Shown here one piece after another: positions 34,675-46,781 of a stretch of DNA of 64,000 nt. Position 1 is the first letter of the stretch. Each line of letters opens with the position of its first letter. The DNA is from Impatiens glandulifera. Lineage: Eukaryota; Streptophyta; Magnoliopsida; Ericales; Balsaminaceae. The notes under the pieces were generated by a model. It saw only the letters and a program-made list of their open reading frames with translations. It was not told the DNA's origin and ran no database searches. Both the position numbers and the translations under genes were made by a program. The stretch lies in assembly GCF_907164915.1 (NCBI RefSeq), contig NW_025919560.1, positions 182,648-246,647 of the forward strand. Reading direction: 5' to 3'.

Positions 34675-35044
34675 ATGAGAACATGTTCTTTGATGATTTG
34701 TGTGCTAATTTTATTAGTACAAATGCCGGTGAATGAAGTTGTTCCAAATTGTGCTCCATTAATGATTAACACTAAGCAAGATCTTGGTCATGAAGAGAAA
34801 CTTCAAATTTATGGTACTACATTTGTCATATTTCATTAGTTTGTTATTAATATAAATTTATATTACATTGTACAGTTATATATGGATATATGTTTGTATT
34901 TGGTATTATTAATTATGGTTTAATCTAATAATTATTTGATTCATTTGATGAACAGATTGTCCTGATCCTGTTTGTCCACATCATTGTTGCTTCTGTGACA
35001 TAAGGAATAATGAGAGAGTATGTGGGGGATGTTGCCCTTCCTAA
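34675..35044 (+). CDS. Small secreted cysteine-rich peptide, intact copy E
   Basis: Two exons, 34675-34813 and 34956-35044, joined in phase 1 across a 142-bp intron (atg then gtacta; gaacag then attgt). They encode 75 residues. Residues 1-19 are a signal peptide (MRTCSLMICVLILLVQMPV). A linker follows (NEVVPNCAPL, then about 19 polar residues). Exon 2 encodes DCPDPVCPHHCCFC, then DIRNNERVCGGCCPS. The eight exon 2 cysteines follow C-x4-C-x3-CC-x-C-x8-C-x2-CC, suggesting four disulfides. I do not recognise the family. By its architecture it resembles plant secreted defence or signalling peptides, but that is inference. It is the only copy in the window with every coding and splice feature intact; the ATG was chosen for its position before the hydrophobic core. 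Confidence 0.85.
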
Positions 35045-35049
35045 GAGAA

Positions 35050-37185
35050 AAATGCAAGGAGTGTTTGAAAGATTGAAAGATATTATTAAACTAGAGGAAA
35101 TAATTATTATGGATAATTGCAGTATTCTCAAATTATTCAAATAAATTACTTACAATTATTGAATTTTCTTATAGTTGTTAAACACAATTAAGTAAAATTA
35201 TTTTATTTAAATATTTCTCTACGTTGTACTATCAACCTATTAGTTAATAAAACTTTAAAAGATTATATTGTACAACACATAGTTAATAAAATTTTAAAAG
35301 GTGAATATATGTAATTTAAATTAAATTATGATAAAATGCAAGTTTATATTAATTATATTGTAAATTAATTAATATACAAGTTCAAATGGTAATATTATAT
35401 AAATCACCATAACATTCATAAAATTAAACTTGTGTGTACACATTATTAATAAAACCATTAATTAAATTTTGAAATAAATGATATATATTCTTATACCAAT
35501 TAAATTCCAAGAAACAATTAATTTTTAAAATTTACCATTCAACATTACTAACAAATCTATATTTTGAATATTTATTCTAATTTTCATAATATGAAATTTG
35601 AAAAAATATTAAAGGTAATTTGATGATATATAGAATAAAAGTAAAGTTTTATATTTTTAAGAGAAAAATTGTATAAATCATTAATAAATATTAAAGATTA
35701 TATGTATATAATAAATAAATAAATAAATAAATAAATAAAGGAATGTTCAAAATTTTGTTTAAACATATTTGTATTATGTACTTTTAGATCTTGAATCCGT
35801 AACAATGTATTCTAGTTTGAGCTATTTTTAAGTAATCAGAAAGAAAAAAACAAACAATTAAAAATAAATAAAATTGTTAGAAAAATATTTCAAGAAATGA
35901 TTTCTCAACTTGTTTAAGGTAGACTAATCAAAATTTATCCTAAATAAAGACTAATGCCATACTTAGCCGTTAAATCATTTTTAACTAAATACTTGTAAAA
36001 TGTATTATAATAAAAAATAATATGATGCTTAAATTTTAAATCATTCTTAACTAAATATTTAAAAGTCATCCTAAATCAAGAGTAAGACAATACTTAGACA
36101 CTAAATTAGTTTGAATCAAATGTTATAAAACTTTTTAAAGTTATCTTTAATCAGGGATTACATTATAAAATTATTAGACTTATGATTTTTATAATTATAA
36201 ATTTTAGCCACTATCTTATATCAGAAACAAATAAAAATTAAAAGTAACTTAAAAAAAGTTACAAAAACTTCAAAACTAATCAATTTCATAATTATTTTTT
36301 TTAATAATATTATATTATTACCAAATTCTAACATAACAAAAATAATGTATTTATAAAATTATCATCAATTGTATATAAAAATAGTAATAAGAGAACAAAT
36401 AATATATATATATATAATAAAAAAATATAACTAAATTATCAAATAATAAAAAATAATAATTAAAGTAAATTAACTTAAAATAAAATATATGAAATTTATA
36501 TGGAGGAAAAAAGATAAATGTTTGATTCATCATTATTTAATATTACATTATTATTATTATTATTATTTATATGACAAATATTTAAACTTAATATAGATCT
36601 AACTAAATAAATTATTTATTATTTTATTTTATATTATATTTTATTCTATTATATAAACATTTTGAATGAATTTTATATTAATTAATATTTTATATAAGAG
36701 TGTAACATTTAAATTATATATATATATATATATATTATAAGTTTGTAATTATAATTTTTATTATTATTTTTTAAAATAATTTATAAGGGGAGAATGATAA
36801 AAGTTTGGTGTATCAAATCTAAATTTATATTATTATTATTTTTATATATATTTTATATGAGAAAGGTTTGAAAATATTTAAACTTAATGTATATAAAATT
36901 AAATAAAATTTATCATTTCATTTCTTTCTTATCATATAAACTTTTTGAATAAGTTTTATATTAAGTTTTATTTTATGAGATTGTAATATTTAAATTTAAT
37001 ATATAAATATATATAAATAATTAAAAGATAGTGTATGAGTTTGTAATTATAATTATAATTTTATAATTTATTTTGTTTATTTACTCTTTAATTTGTTTAT
37101 TAATTTATTTAATACTAATAATTTAATTTAAACATAGGACACTAAAAAAAATTATATAGTTTATATTTTTGTATTATAATTAATA
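35050..37185. other. AT-rich intergenic DNA, no gene seen
   Basis: Long AAT/TTA-rich sequence including an (AATA)n run near 35715-35738. Short loosely repeated phrases occur at 35940-36130 (aaatcattttaactaaat type). No gene was recognised; the minus frame at 36351-36533 is low-complexity. Confidence 0.5.
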
Positions 37186-37599
37186 ATTATTGTAAGTTTA
37201 AAATCGGTCGAACATAGCATCAAAATCCCTTGTTCTTCTTTCCATCGGGATTCAAGTGGAATGTATGGCATTGGGGCACATACCAATTTCAAGGTACGAA
37301 CCGTCCTTAAAGACGGGTAAAAAATGTTTTAAAGATTAAAAAAAATTAAAAGAGAACAATAAAAAAATTAAATAGAATGATGCAAAACCCGAAACCAACC
37401 ATGTGAACCTTGAGTTCACATTTGTTTGTTTGCTTGCATGAGATCCTACCCATCGAGGCACATTGCCTCTTACTCTAAAGATAATGTATAATAAATGTTG
37501 TGCGACGCCACCTACACATTTATAGTTTCCTTGCTTAAGGTGTACCGACGTTGCTTAGTACATTTGATTACAAGAGCGATGTTCCCAAAGATCTCATCC

Positions 37600-37882
37600 C
37601 TTCTTCTTCATTAACGTGTTATTTAACAGACTATCAACAACGACACACGACAATGTCATCGCTGATATTATAACTTATTATCGACGACGTTAGCATAATG
37701 TCATCGCTGATAATCGTTCCAAAAATGTGGCGAAAAACCAGGAGCTAATAATAATTATCAGGGACGCCGGACGCCGTTTATAACTCAGGAACGGTGTTAT
37801 TTTGTCGTCCCTGATATTCTTAATCAGCGACGATTCTTTTATCACCATCGCTAATAAAACTAATAACTCTTTTTCATATAGT
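37600..37882. mobile_element. CACTA-type transposon terminus (fragment)
   Basis: Short motifs repeat in both orientations: gtcatcgctgat near 37654 and 37693, atcagggacg near 37757, cgtccctgat near 37805 and atcagcgacga near 37832. Dense inverted short repeats like this are typical of En/Spm subterminal regions. The block ends in tttttcatatagta, close to a CACTA terminal repeat read outward with the last base changed. The other end was not found. Sequence at 37200-37600 is GC-richer and may be the interior. Confidence 0.5.
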
Positions 37883-38099
37883 AAATATATAGTTAACATT
37901 TTAGGAACCATAAATCTCACATATGTCATATGTGTTCATACTAATTACCATGGAACACTTATTTTGTTTTTTAAATATATTTGTTTATAAAAAAAAGAAA
38001 CGTTATACCCAAATTTTTTAATATACAATTATATTATTAATTATATATTATAATATTTAACTTAATAGTTTATTTTAAAAAATGAGTTATAAAATAATT

Positions 38100-38640
38100 T
38101 CAAATTATGATTTGTGTACTTTTTTTTTTTGCTTCAATTCGATTTAATAACATTTTTACCCCGTTTCTAAGGACTTTCATGTGATCCGAAATTGGTTGTC
38201 CATGCCTTACTTTCTTCACGTGCTCCCGCAGAAGAAGAATTTTTTTTATGGTAGGCTCGATTGGTACACTATTTTTAAAAAAAAAAATTAATCGACTACT
38301 TTGTTGAGTCTTGTGGCTTATCTTACACTCGAAACTCGTAAATGAAGCGATAGATCGACTCTTTCGGGCGTCGACTCTTTCAACCTGCAATATGTCCAAA
38401 TATCGAGATTAATACATCAAAAATTCAAAAATAATTTGACAATCATTCTCAATTTTTCTCATATTTTTTGGACACTAAAAAATAGACACTACAAAGTTAG
38501 GTAATGATAAGAAAAAGTCCAAACAACTTCAAATCATAATATTTTGTTTTATAAAATGTAGAAAATGAATTCTAATAATTTTATATATTTTTCGGATTTT
38601 AAAAAAAATATTATAAGCATTATTGATTAAAAAATGAGTT
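38100..38640. other. Unassigned sequence with a 99-codon minus-strand frame
   Basis: A minus-strand frame at 38100-38399 is open and slightly GC-richer than its surroundings (VHHS-free, lysine-rich C-terminus, phrase KISHKTQQSS). I recognise no domain, no signal peptide and no neighbours that support it. It may be retroelement debris. Confidence 0.25.
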
Positions 38641-38689
38641 CAACTAAAATAAGGCTAAAACAAACGGTTCATTAATTGATCACTTCGAC

Positions 38690-38870
38690 GGAAAAAAAAA
38701 AAAAAAAAAAAGTAGATACCACATGTTATCGGCCTCTCTAACCTCCTGAGTTTGAGCCCTTTAGACGGCAAGTTCCGCTCGTCTGGTTAATTAGTTGAGG
38801 TCTATATACTGGGGATTAATCGTAGTTCGAAAGAGAATTGAAACTCAACATTCTTAAACAAATAAAAATA
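38690..38870 (+). repeat. Possible SINE fragment
   Basis: atcggcctctctaacctcc followed by tgagtttgagccc resembles a tRNA-type box B context. The next part, gttgaggtctatatactggg, is non-coding. A run of about 22 A lies on the 5' side, which is not the usual SINE order. Weak call. Confidence 0.3.
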
Positions 38871-38917
38871 AATAAATAAATAAACCTTAATCATAATTAA
38901 ATCTTACCGTTTTTATA

Positions 38918-39894
38918 GAACAGTTTCCCAAAGTAACCTTGTTTGGCGTTCACTTTCCCAAACTAACCTAGTTTGTTCATTCATTCCCAAACTAACCTAG
39001 TTTACTATTCAAACTCAATTTTATTTATTTATTTATTTCTTTTTACATTTAAAATTCATTATATAGAAAACTAAATTATTTATATTTTAATATATAATTT
39101 AAATTATTATTTTTATAAATTAAATTATTTATATTTTGATATATATTTTAAATTATTATTTTTATAAATTTAATTATTTATATTTTGATATATAATTTAA
39201 ATTTGATTATTTTTTATAAATTTGATTATTTATATTTTAATATATATATATTTACATTTTAATTATTATCTATATATATAATAAATATTCCCTTTAACAT
39301 TATAATAAATAATTGATAAATACTAATAAATTTAAAATATTTTAACTATAATAATATAATAATTATATATTCATAAAAACGTTTTTAAATTTATCAATTA
39401 TTTATTAAATATAATAACATTTTTAATTAATATTTTAACCCTAGAAATATGGTAATCTTTTTATTATATTTAATAAATAATTGATAAATTTAAAAACGTG
39501 AATATTTAATTATTATATTGTTATGGTTAAAATATTTTAAATTTATTAGTATCCAACAATTATTTATTAAAATTATTTAATATTTATTACACTATATAAA
39601 TAATAATTGAAATGTAAATATATATATATTAAAATACAAATAATCAAATTTATAAAAAATAATTATATTTAAATTATATATCAAAATATAAATAATTTAG
39701 TTTATATAAATAATAATTTAAAATATATATTAAAATATAAACTTTATATATAATAAATTTTAAATGTAAAAAAAATAAAATAAATAAATAAAACTGAGTT
39801 TGAATAGTAAACTAGGTTAGTTTGGGAATGAATGAACAAACTAGGTTAGTTTGGGAAAGTGAACGCCAAACAAGGTTACTTTGGGAAACCGTTC
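38918..39894. mobile_element. Mutator-type foldback MITE with perfect 9-bp TSD
   Basis: The ends are GAACAGTTTCCCAAAGTAAC and, inverted, GAACGGTTTCCCAAAGTAAC. The two halves are near-complete inverted repeats, including the AT-rich interior, so the whole 977 bp can fold into a hairpin. It is flanked on both sides by gtttttata (38909-38917 and 39895-39903), a perfect 9-bp duplication as made by Mutator-like transposases. The arms contain short repeats of cccaaactaacctagttt. There is no coding capacity. Confidence 0.88.
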
Positions 39895-39904
39895 GTTTTT
39901 ATAT

Positions 39905-41540
39905 ATTGGACGGGACGATGTATCAAGACATGCTAAAAGACGAACACCAATTTCCAATTATTTTATAATTCAAATTGAGCCCCACCTCACCTCGTCTAAA
40001 TCTTAATTAATTTCCACAATGGCCACGTAGATCAAGTTTAGATCGAGCAGACAATGCGTGAATTACATTTTAAAACAGAAATATGATATAATACTCAACT
40101 TATCATAACTCTGCTTGATCCAATTTGTATCATGAACCTGATTCAAGATCCCATCAATTGAAGCAGCTTGGGCTTGGATTCATAAACGAATTCGCGACTA
40201 GCCGGTATCGTCCTCAACTTTCTGTTTCATTTCGTTCATCTTTTGCCTTAAATTAATCTTTCATTCTTGTTTGTTACTCGAGAAAAATTATCAGTTCATA
40301 TACATAATCGTCCATAAAATTGGGGTCAATGTAAATTTAAATTTTATAACCCTTAAAATTGTAAATAATTTTTTTATTATAATTTTCTTAAATTTTAATA
40401 ATATAAATTAAGATATATATAGTTAATATATTATATAATATATATTTAACATGAAAAAAAAAATAAAAAAAATAATAATATTAATATTATGTATTGGATG
40501 AACGTTTCTTTTGTTATCAAATAAAAATTTCAACATCTGTATTATTTTTTTTCTCTAAACTCTTGGTTGGGACTAAGGTTTTGTTCCTTTAGACTGTCTT
40601 GACCAATAAAGAAAACAAAATAATTATTTATTATATTTATTTGTTTTTTTATTATCATTTAATTTATAATACTTATTTGTTACATTTATTTAACTTTTTA
40701 GTTGTCAAAAAATAGTTTCTAACATTTTATTTTCAAATAAAAATAATAAATTTAATATATATAATATTTATAATTATTAAAATTAATGATAATTTAGAAT
40801 AAAATGTTATTTACAATGACTTTATTTTAAACTTATTAATTAATTAAAAAAATCTAATATATAAATATATACATTAAGTTTTATATATAATATATTTTAT
40901 TTAAATTAATTATTAAAACATTTACTAAATAAATACAATATTTTGAATTATTTTATTAAAATTAAGAATTTTAATTTATATATATATAATTATTTTTTTA
41001 TTTTTTTATTAAATTAAAGGTATAATATTTAAAACAATATATTATTATAAATAAAATTATATATATTATAATTATTAATCTTATTAAAATAAAATTATTG
41101 TCTTCAAATTTTTTTACTTTATTGTTTATTCAGTATTTATTTTATATATTTAAATTTTATTTAAAATATTATATTTTTTTAAAAAATATTTTATTTCAAA
41201 TTATCATTAGTTCTAAAAATTATAGATAAATTATATATATATATATATATATTAAATTTATTAATATTATTAACAAATTCAAAATATTTCATTATATACT
41301 TCTTATTTTAAATAAAATCATTAAATTGTAGAATTAAATATATATTATAAAACAATAAATTTTAAACAAAAATAAACAAAATTTAAAATTGTATATATAA
41401 AATTTTAATAAAATAATTTTAGTTTATTTATAAATTTCACAAGTGTAAGAAAATTTAAAAGTAAGTATATAATAATTTTATCATATATTTATTTAAATAA
41501 TTTGAGAATAATATCAAACTCTTCACTATGAAATCCTTGC
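39905..41540. other. Intergenic DNA, no gene recognised
   Basis: 39905-40260 is less AT-rich without a recognisable domain; the rest is TA-rich. Confidence 0.4.
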
Positions 41541-41551
41541 ATTTTCCTTTC

Positions 41552-42455
41552 TTATGGGGAACATCTCCTACATATTCTTGGCGAAAATCTTATGTCACAA
41601 AAACAAACATGATGTATTGTGGACAAATAGGATCAAGACAATATGTTCATCTAAGGAATCAAATAATTATTATATTAATGCATAAATATCATATTTACCA
41701 ACTAGACACACATATATCGATATATAACTAACTATACCCATAAAAATTAATTAAATTGAAATATGACAAATATAGTACCATAAATTTAAAGTTTGTCTAG
41801 TGACCAAGATCTTACTTAATGTATTAGTGGTGATCTTGCCTAATATTAGGGGCGTTGAGTTCAAATAAGAGAATCGGAATAGGAATGAGATTGATAGATG
41901 TATAGAATGAGTATGAATATGAGTATGAGTATGATAAATAAAAGTGTAGTATTTGGTTACGAGTATTAATTATTCATAATCTCATTGATAACCTTTGGAT
42001 ATTTAATTGATAATGTTTATATTTATTAGAGAGAAGTTATTAATATTATTTTTGTAATTGAAATTAAATTAAAAATTTTATTTTTATTATTATATTTTAT
42101 TTAATTAAAAATATAAAATATTATTATTTTATATTATAATTGTTTAAAATATATAAAATATTGAAATGTGTCTTAATTTAATAAAATATAAACATTTAAT
42201 ATTTTATATATTAATTATATATATATTTTTTTTAAATACTTATAAAATAAATAGTTGAATGGTTCAATTTTTTATTTATAAATAAAATTATTTTAAAATT
42301 ATTTATTAAACAAAATAATTTTTTTAAAATATTATATATTAATAATTAATCAAATTAAATATCTAACCGTTTAGTTTGAAATTTAAAATAGCTTCATTCA
42401 CCATATTCTAAACTAATAAAATTATCACACAAATCAAGAAAGAAGATGTTTTCAT
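41552..42455 (-). pseudogene. Cysteine-rich peptide pseudogene, copy F
   Basis: Exon 1 (start 42455) reads MKTSSFLICVIILLV and then TAG at 42408-42410. Exon 2 (41552-41643) keeps DCLDPICPQ, then, after a small indel that shifts the frame, VCFCDIRFSPRICRRCSP and TAA. The intron has grown to roughly 700 bp, compared with about 70-160 bp in other copies. Family membership is clear from both exons, but a product cannot be made. The plus frame at 41528-41731 is only the antisense of exon 2. Confidence 0.75.
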
Positions 42456-42649
42456 GTTAATAGTCAAGTTTGAGAACAAGATAGAGAAATGATTTAGTAT
42501 TAATTTGTTTTCTTCGTTACAAATATATATTTATAATCTAAAAACTGCACAACAAAATGAGTCGATTCTAAAATATAATATTATGATGAGTTATCCTTTT
42601 TCTTATTCTTATTTTTAATATATTATAATTACTGGTGTTATATATATAT

Positions 42650-43031
42650 ATATATATATAATATTCATTCTAATAAAGTAAAATTCTTGCTAAATTTCTT
42701 TCTAAAATTAAGGTTTGACTAACACTAAAATATTATTATTTATTATTTAAAAAAAATTAATATAAGATAGGACTCATACTAAAAACAATATTAATGATAC
42801 ATTGACTTAAATATTTTGAATAAAATTGAACTTAGAATTTTGTATTTTAAATCATACTTTTTAAACTTAAATTAATATCTTTTGTATTTAATATATTATA
42901 ATCACTATATATATATAATTATTTTTTATTTTAAAATCTTTTTATTTAAAATTTTAATAAAACTTTAAAATAATTTTTTTATGTGATATATATTTATTGT
43001 ATACACATATATAATATTATATACACATATA

Positions 43032-43098
<67 letters not shown>

Positions 43099-43510
43099 AA
43101 TGTGGTGATATTTAATTTAAATGAAATGAGAGAGAATAAGATTATGGATATATAATAATATATAGTATATTAATGTATTTAGGTAACTTACCATAGATAA
43201 AAGTGTAAAAAATATTGACAACTGAATTTTAGGGTTTTGTAACTTCTTTTCTTTAAGAAAAGAAAACTATAGTAATGTATTCGAGAAAAGAAAAAGTGGT
43301 TGAATCCCAAGAAAATATATTTTTCTATATATTTATTGAAGTTATTTATTTCAAGTTTGTTGGAAATCTTAGAAATTAACCTAATTTTATTTTATTAGAA
43401 ATGATATTATATATAAAGATATAAATATATTGTAATTTAATTATTATAATAATTAAAAATAAATTTTAGGTTGTTAGTTCAACCTTCCTTATATATTTAT
43501 TTATATAAAA
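42650..43510. repeat. Left arm of a large inverted repeat
   Basis: Matches 45465-46265 in reverse complement with moderate divergence. Examples: ttctttctaaaattaagg against ccttaattttagaaagaaat; ggtaacttaccatag against ctatggtaagttacc; aattttaggttgttagttc against gaactaacaacctaaaatt. A long TA tract (about 43033-43094) interrupts it. Confidence 0.75.
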
Positions 43511-43514
43511 TTTA

Positions 43515-44450
43515 AAATAAATGTACTTATTACTTATTGATATAGGCAAGATTCTTGACTATGAATAAAAAAATTTGAAATTATGATACTATTTTTCTAT
43601 TTTTTTTTATTAATTTTACTAAAATAAAATTGTATGATAATTTTTTTTTAAATTATTAATTATTTCATTTGATTCTCAAATTGTCCAGATCTAACGTGCG
43701 CACGTAATTGTTATTTTTTTTTATCTTCTTTTCAATTTCCAAAATTTTCATATTAATTTTTTATATCGTTTTGAAAATTTATAAAACTCAAGACACCTAA
43801 ATAAAATAGATATATTTGTGTTTCATATTTATTAGATTTTCATAAAAAAAATTGAACTTCTATTTCATGTTTCACACTATGTTCACGTCATTCTCTCTGA
43901 GCGCAAATAAATTTCACAAACATTTGTGCTTGAATATAAATCAAGTCAACTTGATTTTTAAACACTACTTGTTTGATCGTAACTAATTTATCTATTTTTT
44001 ATATGAATTTGGAGATTAATCTAAGAATGATCAGTGATAAATATATGATAAAATTATTCAAATAAATATATGATAAAAATTATTTTTATTGATTTTTACT
44101 TATAATATATTTATATTTTATAAATATATATATATATATATATATATTAAATAACACATATTTTTAATGGTGTTTACGTGTAGTTGTATTTTTTTTACTC
44201 TTTTACCGTGCAGTAATTAACATTGTTCTGTCTTAAAATGTGATTCGAGTGTTTATATATATAATAATTTTTCATATATTATTTCCTTTATTTCTGTTAA
44301 TTTTTTTTTTTTTTTTTTTTGGAAAAAAAATTATTTTAATTTTTCTTGATCTTGCAAAGATGACGTAAAAAAATCTGGGATAAAAATTCAACAATACAAA
44401 CTAAGTTTTTTCTAAATATTATTTTTAATGTATAAGCATCTCAATAAACA
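43515..44450. other. AT-rich spacer inside the inverted repeat
   Basis: No gene was recognised. A run of about 21 T lies near 44301-44320. From about 44395 the sequence resembles 12.9 kb (flank of CRP copy A). Confidence 0.4.
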
Positions 44451-44657
44451 CCTAATTGACGAGATTGATTATAACACCAATTGGTAAAAGCTCATTAATA
44501 ATATCGATTAGTGTTATAACTAATTGCTATAGCCTAAAAACCAACGAAAAAAATGACGACATTTTACCATGTTTATTAAGTCATAATACAATTGGTAATC
44601 AAGATATTAATTACCGATCGGTTCAACAATCGATATTAATGCTTTTTTTTACTAGTG
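44450..44657. mobile_element. CACTA-type transposon end (fragment)
   Basis: It ends in ttttttttactagtg, which reads inward as CACTAGTAAAAAAAA, nearly the terminus seen at 46309. Subterminal short repeats include caattggtaa (twice) and attaccgatcggt. The other end was not found. The open frame 44456-44710 spans the repeat and is not a gene. Confidence 0.5.
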
Positions 44658-45120
44658 ATAGTTTTTATAATAAAAAATTTAAAAAAATTTACTGGTTAAA
44701 AATAAAATGATATTTAAGTATAAGGACAAAATATTTATAAAACAAATATAATTAAAATTAAATATAATATTTAAAATAAAATAAATAAAACAGATAAAAT
44801 TACTGTAAGAAAAAGTAAATACAACCATCCCACATCAAATCAATACACGGAATATGCGTGTAACTAATATGAGTAAATATTATACAAAAACATATATATA
44901 AGTATACATTGAACAGGTATTCAACCATGTATCTATTTTATTTACGTGTTTTGAGTTTTATAATTTTTTAAAATATTTATTTCAGTTTTTTTTGAAATGA
45001 TACAAAAAATTAATATGAAAAATTTAGAAATAAAAAAGAAGATAAAAATATAGTTATAGAAAAATACATTAAAATTCTTCATTCATAATGAAAAAAATCA
45101 AATTATTCAAAATAACTATA
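44658..45120. repeat. 3' flank of CRP copy G, duplicate of 13.05-13.6 kb
   Basis: acaaccatcccacatcaaatc and ctattttatttacgtg match 13165-13290 in order. It shows that copy G and copy A descend from one duplicated segment. Confidence 0.6.
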
Positions 45121-45149
45121 AAGGGAAACACGTATTTATTTTTTTATGA

Positions 45150-45432
45150 AAAAATATATAGAAAACAACAATGATGTGTGCACGGTAGAGGAGGACAATA
45201 TGAGAATCGAATTAAATAGTTAATAAATTATTTTACAAAAATACACAACAATAATTATCATACAATTTTATTTTAGTAAAATTAATAATTCTTTTTTAGA
45301 AATATAGTATCATAAATTCAAATTTTTATTCATAACCAAGAATCTGACCTATATCAATAAGCAAATGAGCACGATTTGACACAACATCAATAATGAGTCG
45401 TGTGACTCAATAGAACTAACACATAAATCAAT
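45150..45432 (-). pseudogene. Cysteine-rich peptide relic, copy G
   Basis: The exon 1 part reads LIYVLVLLSHTTH and then TGA. The start codon region has been replaced by unrelated sequence beyond about 45431. The donor context atag then gtcagatt is still visible. The exon 2 part reads CPPLPCTHHCCF and then degenerates. It is dead, but it shows the ancestral exon junction that copy A lost. Confidence 0.6.
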
Positions 45433-45464
45433 TCTAATAAAATTCCTAGAAATCATAAGTACAT

Positions 45465-45984
45465 TTATTTTAAAATTTATATAAATAAATATATAAGGAA
45501 GGTTGAACTAACAACCTAAAATTTATTTTTAATTATTATAATAATTAAATTACAATATATTTATATATAGTATCAATTCTAATAAAATAAAATTAGGTTA
45601 ATTTCTAAAATTTGAGCAAACTAGAAATAAATAACTTCAATAAATATATAGAAAAATATATTTTCTTGGGATTCAACCACTTGCTAAAATACATTACTAT
45701 ATTTTTATTTTGTTGAAGAAAAGAAGTTGCACAATCCCTAAAATTCAGTTCTCAATAGTTTTTACACTTTTAACTATGGTAAGTTACCTAAATACATTAA
45801 TATACTATATATTATTTATATATCCATATTCTTATTCTCTCATTTCATTTAAATTAAATATCACTACATTTTTCATATATATATATATAATATTATATTT
45901 GTATACAATAAATATACATCTCATACAAAAATTGTTTTAAAGTTTTACTAAATTTTAAATAAACAATTCCTATAATATAAAAAG

Positions 45985-46023
<39 letters not shown>

Positions 46024-46257
46024 AATTATAATATATTAAATACAAAAGATTAATTTAAGTTTAAAAAGTATGATTTAAAATAAAAAATTCTAAGTTCAAT
46101 TTTATTCAAAATATTTAAGACAATGTATCATTAATATTGTTTTTAGTATGAGTCATATCTTATATTAAATTTCTTTAAATAATAATATTTTAGTGTGAGT
46201 CAAACCCTTAATTTTAGAAAGAAATTTAGCAAGAATTTAATTTATTAGAATGAATAT

Positions 46258-46265
<8 letters not shown>
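45465..46265. repeat. Right arm of the large inverted repeat
   Basis: Reverse-complement partner of 42650-43510, with TA tracts at about 45990-46018 and 46253-46290. Part of it (45480-45660) also resembles 22380-22650. The open frame at 45710-45940 is within the arm and not coding. Confidence 0.75.
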
Positions 46266-46295
<30 letters not shown>

Positions 46296-46308
46296 ATATA
46301 TATATATA

Positions 46309-46625
46309 TACTAGTAAAAAAATGTTTTTTAAGGAGGGCAAAAGCTCTCGGAGAAAGGTTGTATTCTTTAGGTGAAAGAATTCACCGAGAGCGATAAACA
46401 CTCTTGTAGCGTCTCGGTAATATAGTTGTCGGTGAAAAAAAAGCCATTTGCGAGGGTATAAAAAGTTCTTGGAGATAAGTTAAAACCAAGAGCATAAAGC
46501 TCTCGGAAATTACTTTAAACTGTTATCGAGAGCAACGCTAACGCTCTCGGAGACGACTTTCAAATATTAACGAGAGCATTTACAATGCTCTCGGAGCTAA
46601 GTGTATATATTTTCCGAGAGAATAA
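46309..46625. mobile_element. CACTA transposon terminus with subterminal repeats
   Basis: TACTAGTAAAAAAATG at the end is a CACTA terminal repeat with its first base changed. Inside lie at least eight copies of gctctcgg or its inverse ccgagagc (near 46346, 46385, 46497, 46543 and 46589 and between), the binding-site-like subterminal repeats of En/Spm elements. It is the downstream end of the transposon whose genes follow on the minus strand. Confidence 0.75.
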
Positions 46626-46781
46626 GTCTATTTCTATCAGCTATAATAACTTTTTTTTTAAATAAAATGTTTATAAACCGAATATTACTTATTTTAAACC
46701 AAACAATTTCAAACATAAATCTTACACAAATTAGAAATACTGAATTTCATGTACCAAAATTTCAATAATCCAAAAATACAA

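Noticed and set aside
38100..38399. 99-codon minus-strand frame as a gene
   Set aside because: No recognisable domain, no promoter or splice support; kept only as an unassigned region.
41528..41731. 67-codon plus-strand frame
   Set aside because: Antisense of CRP copy F exon 2.
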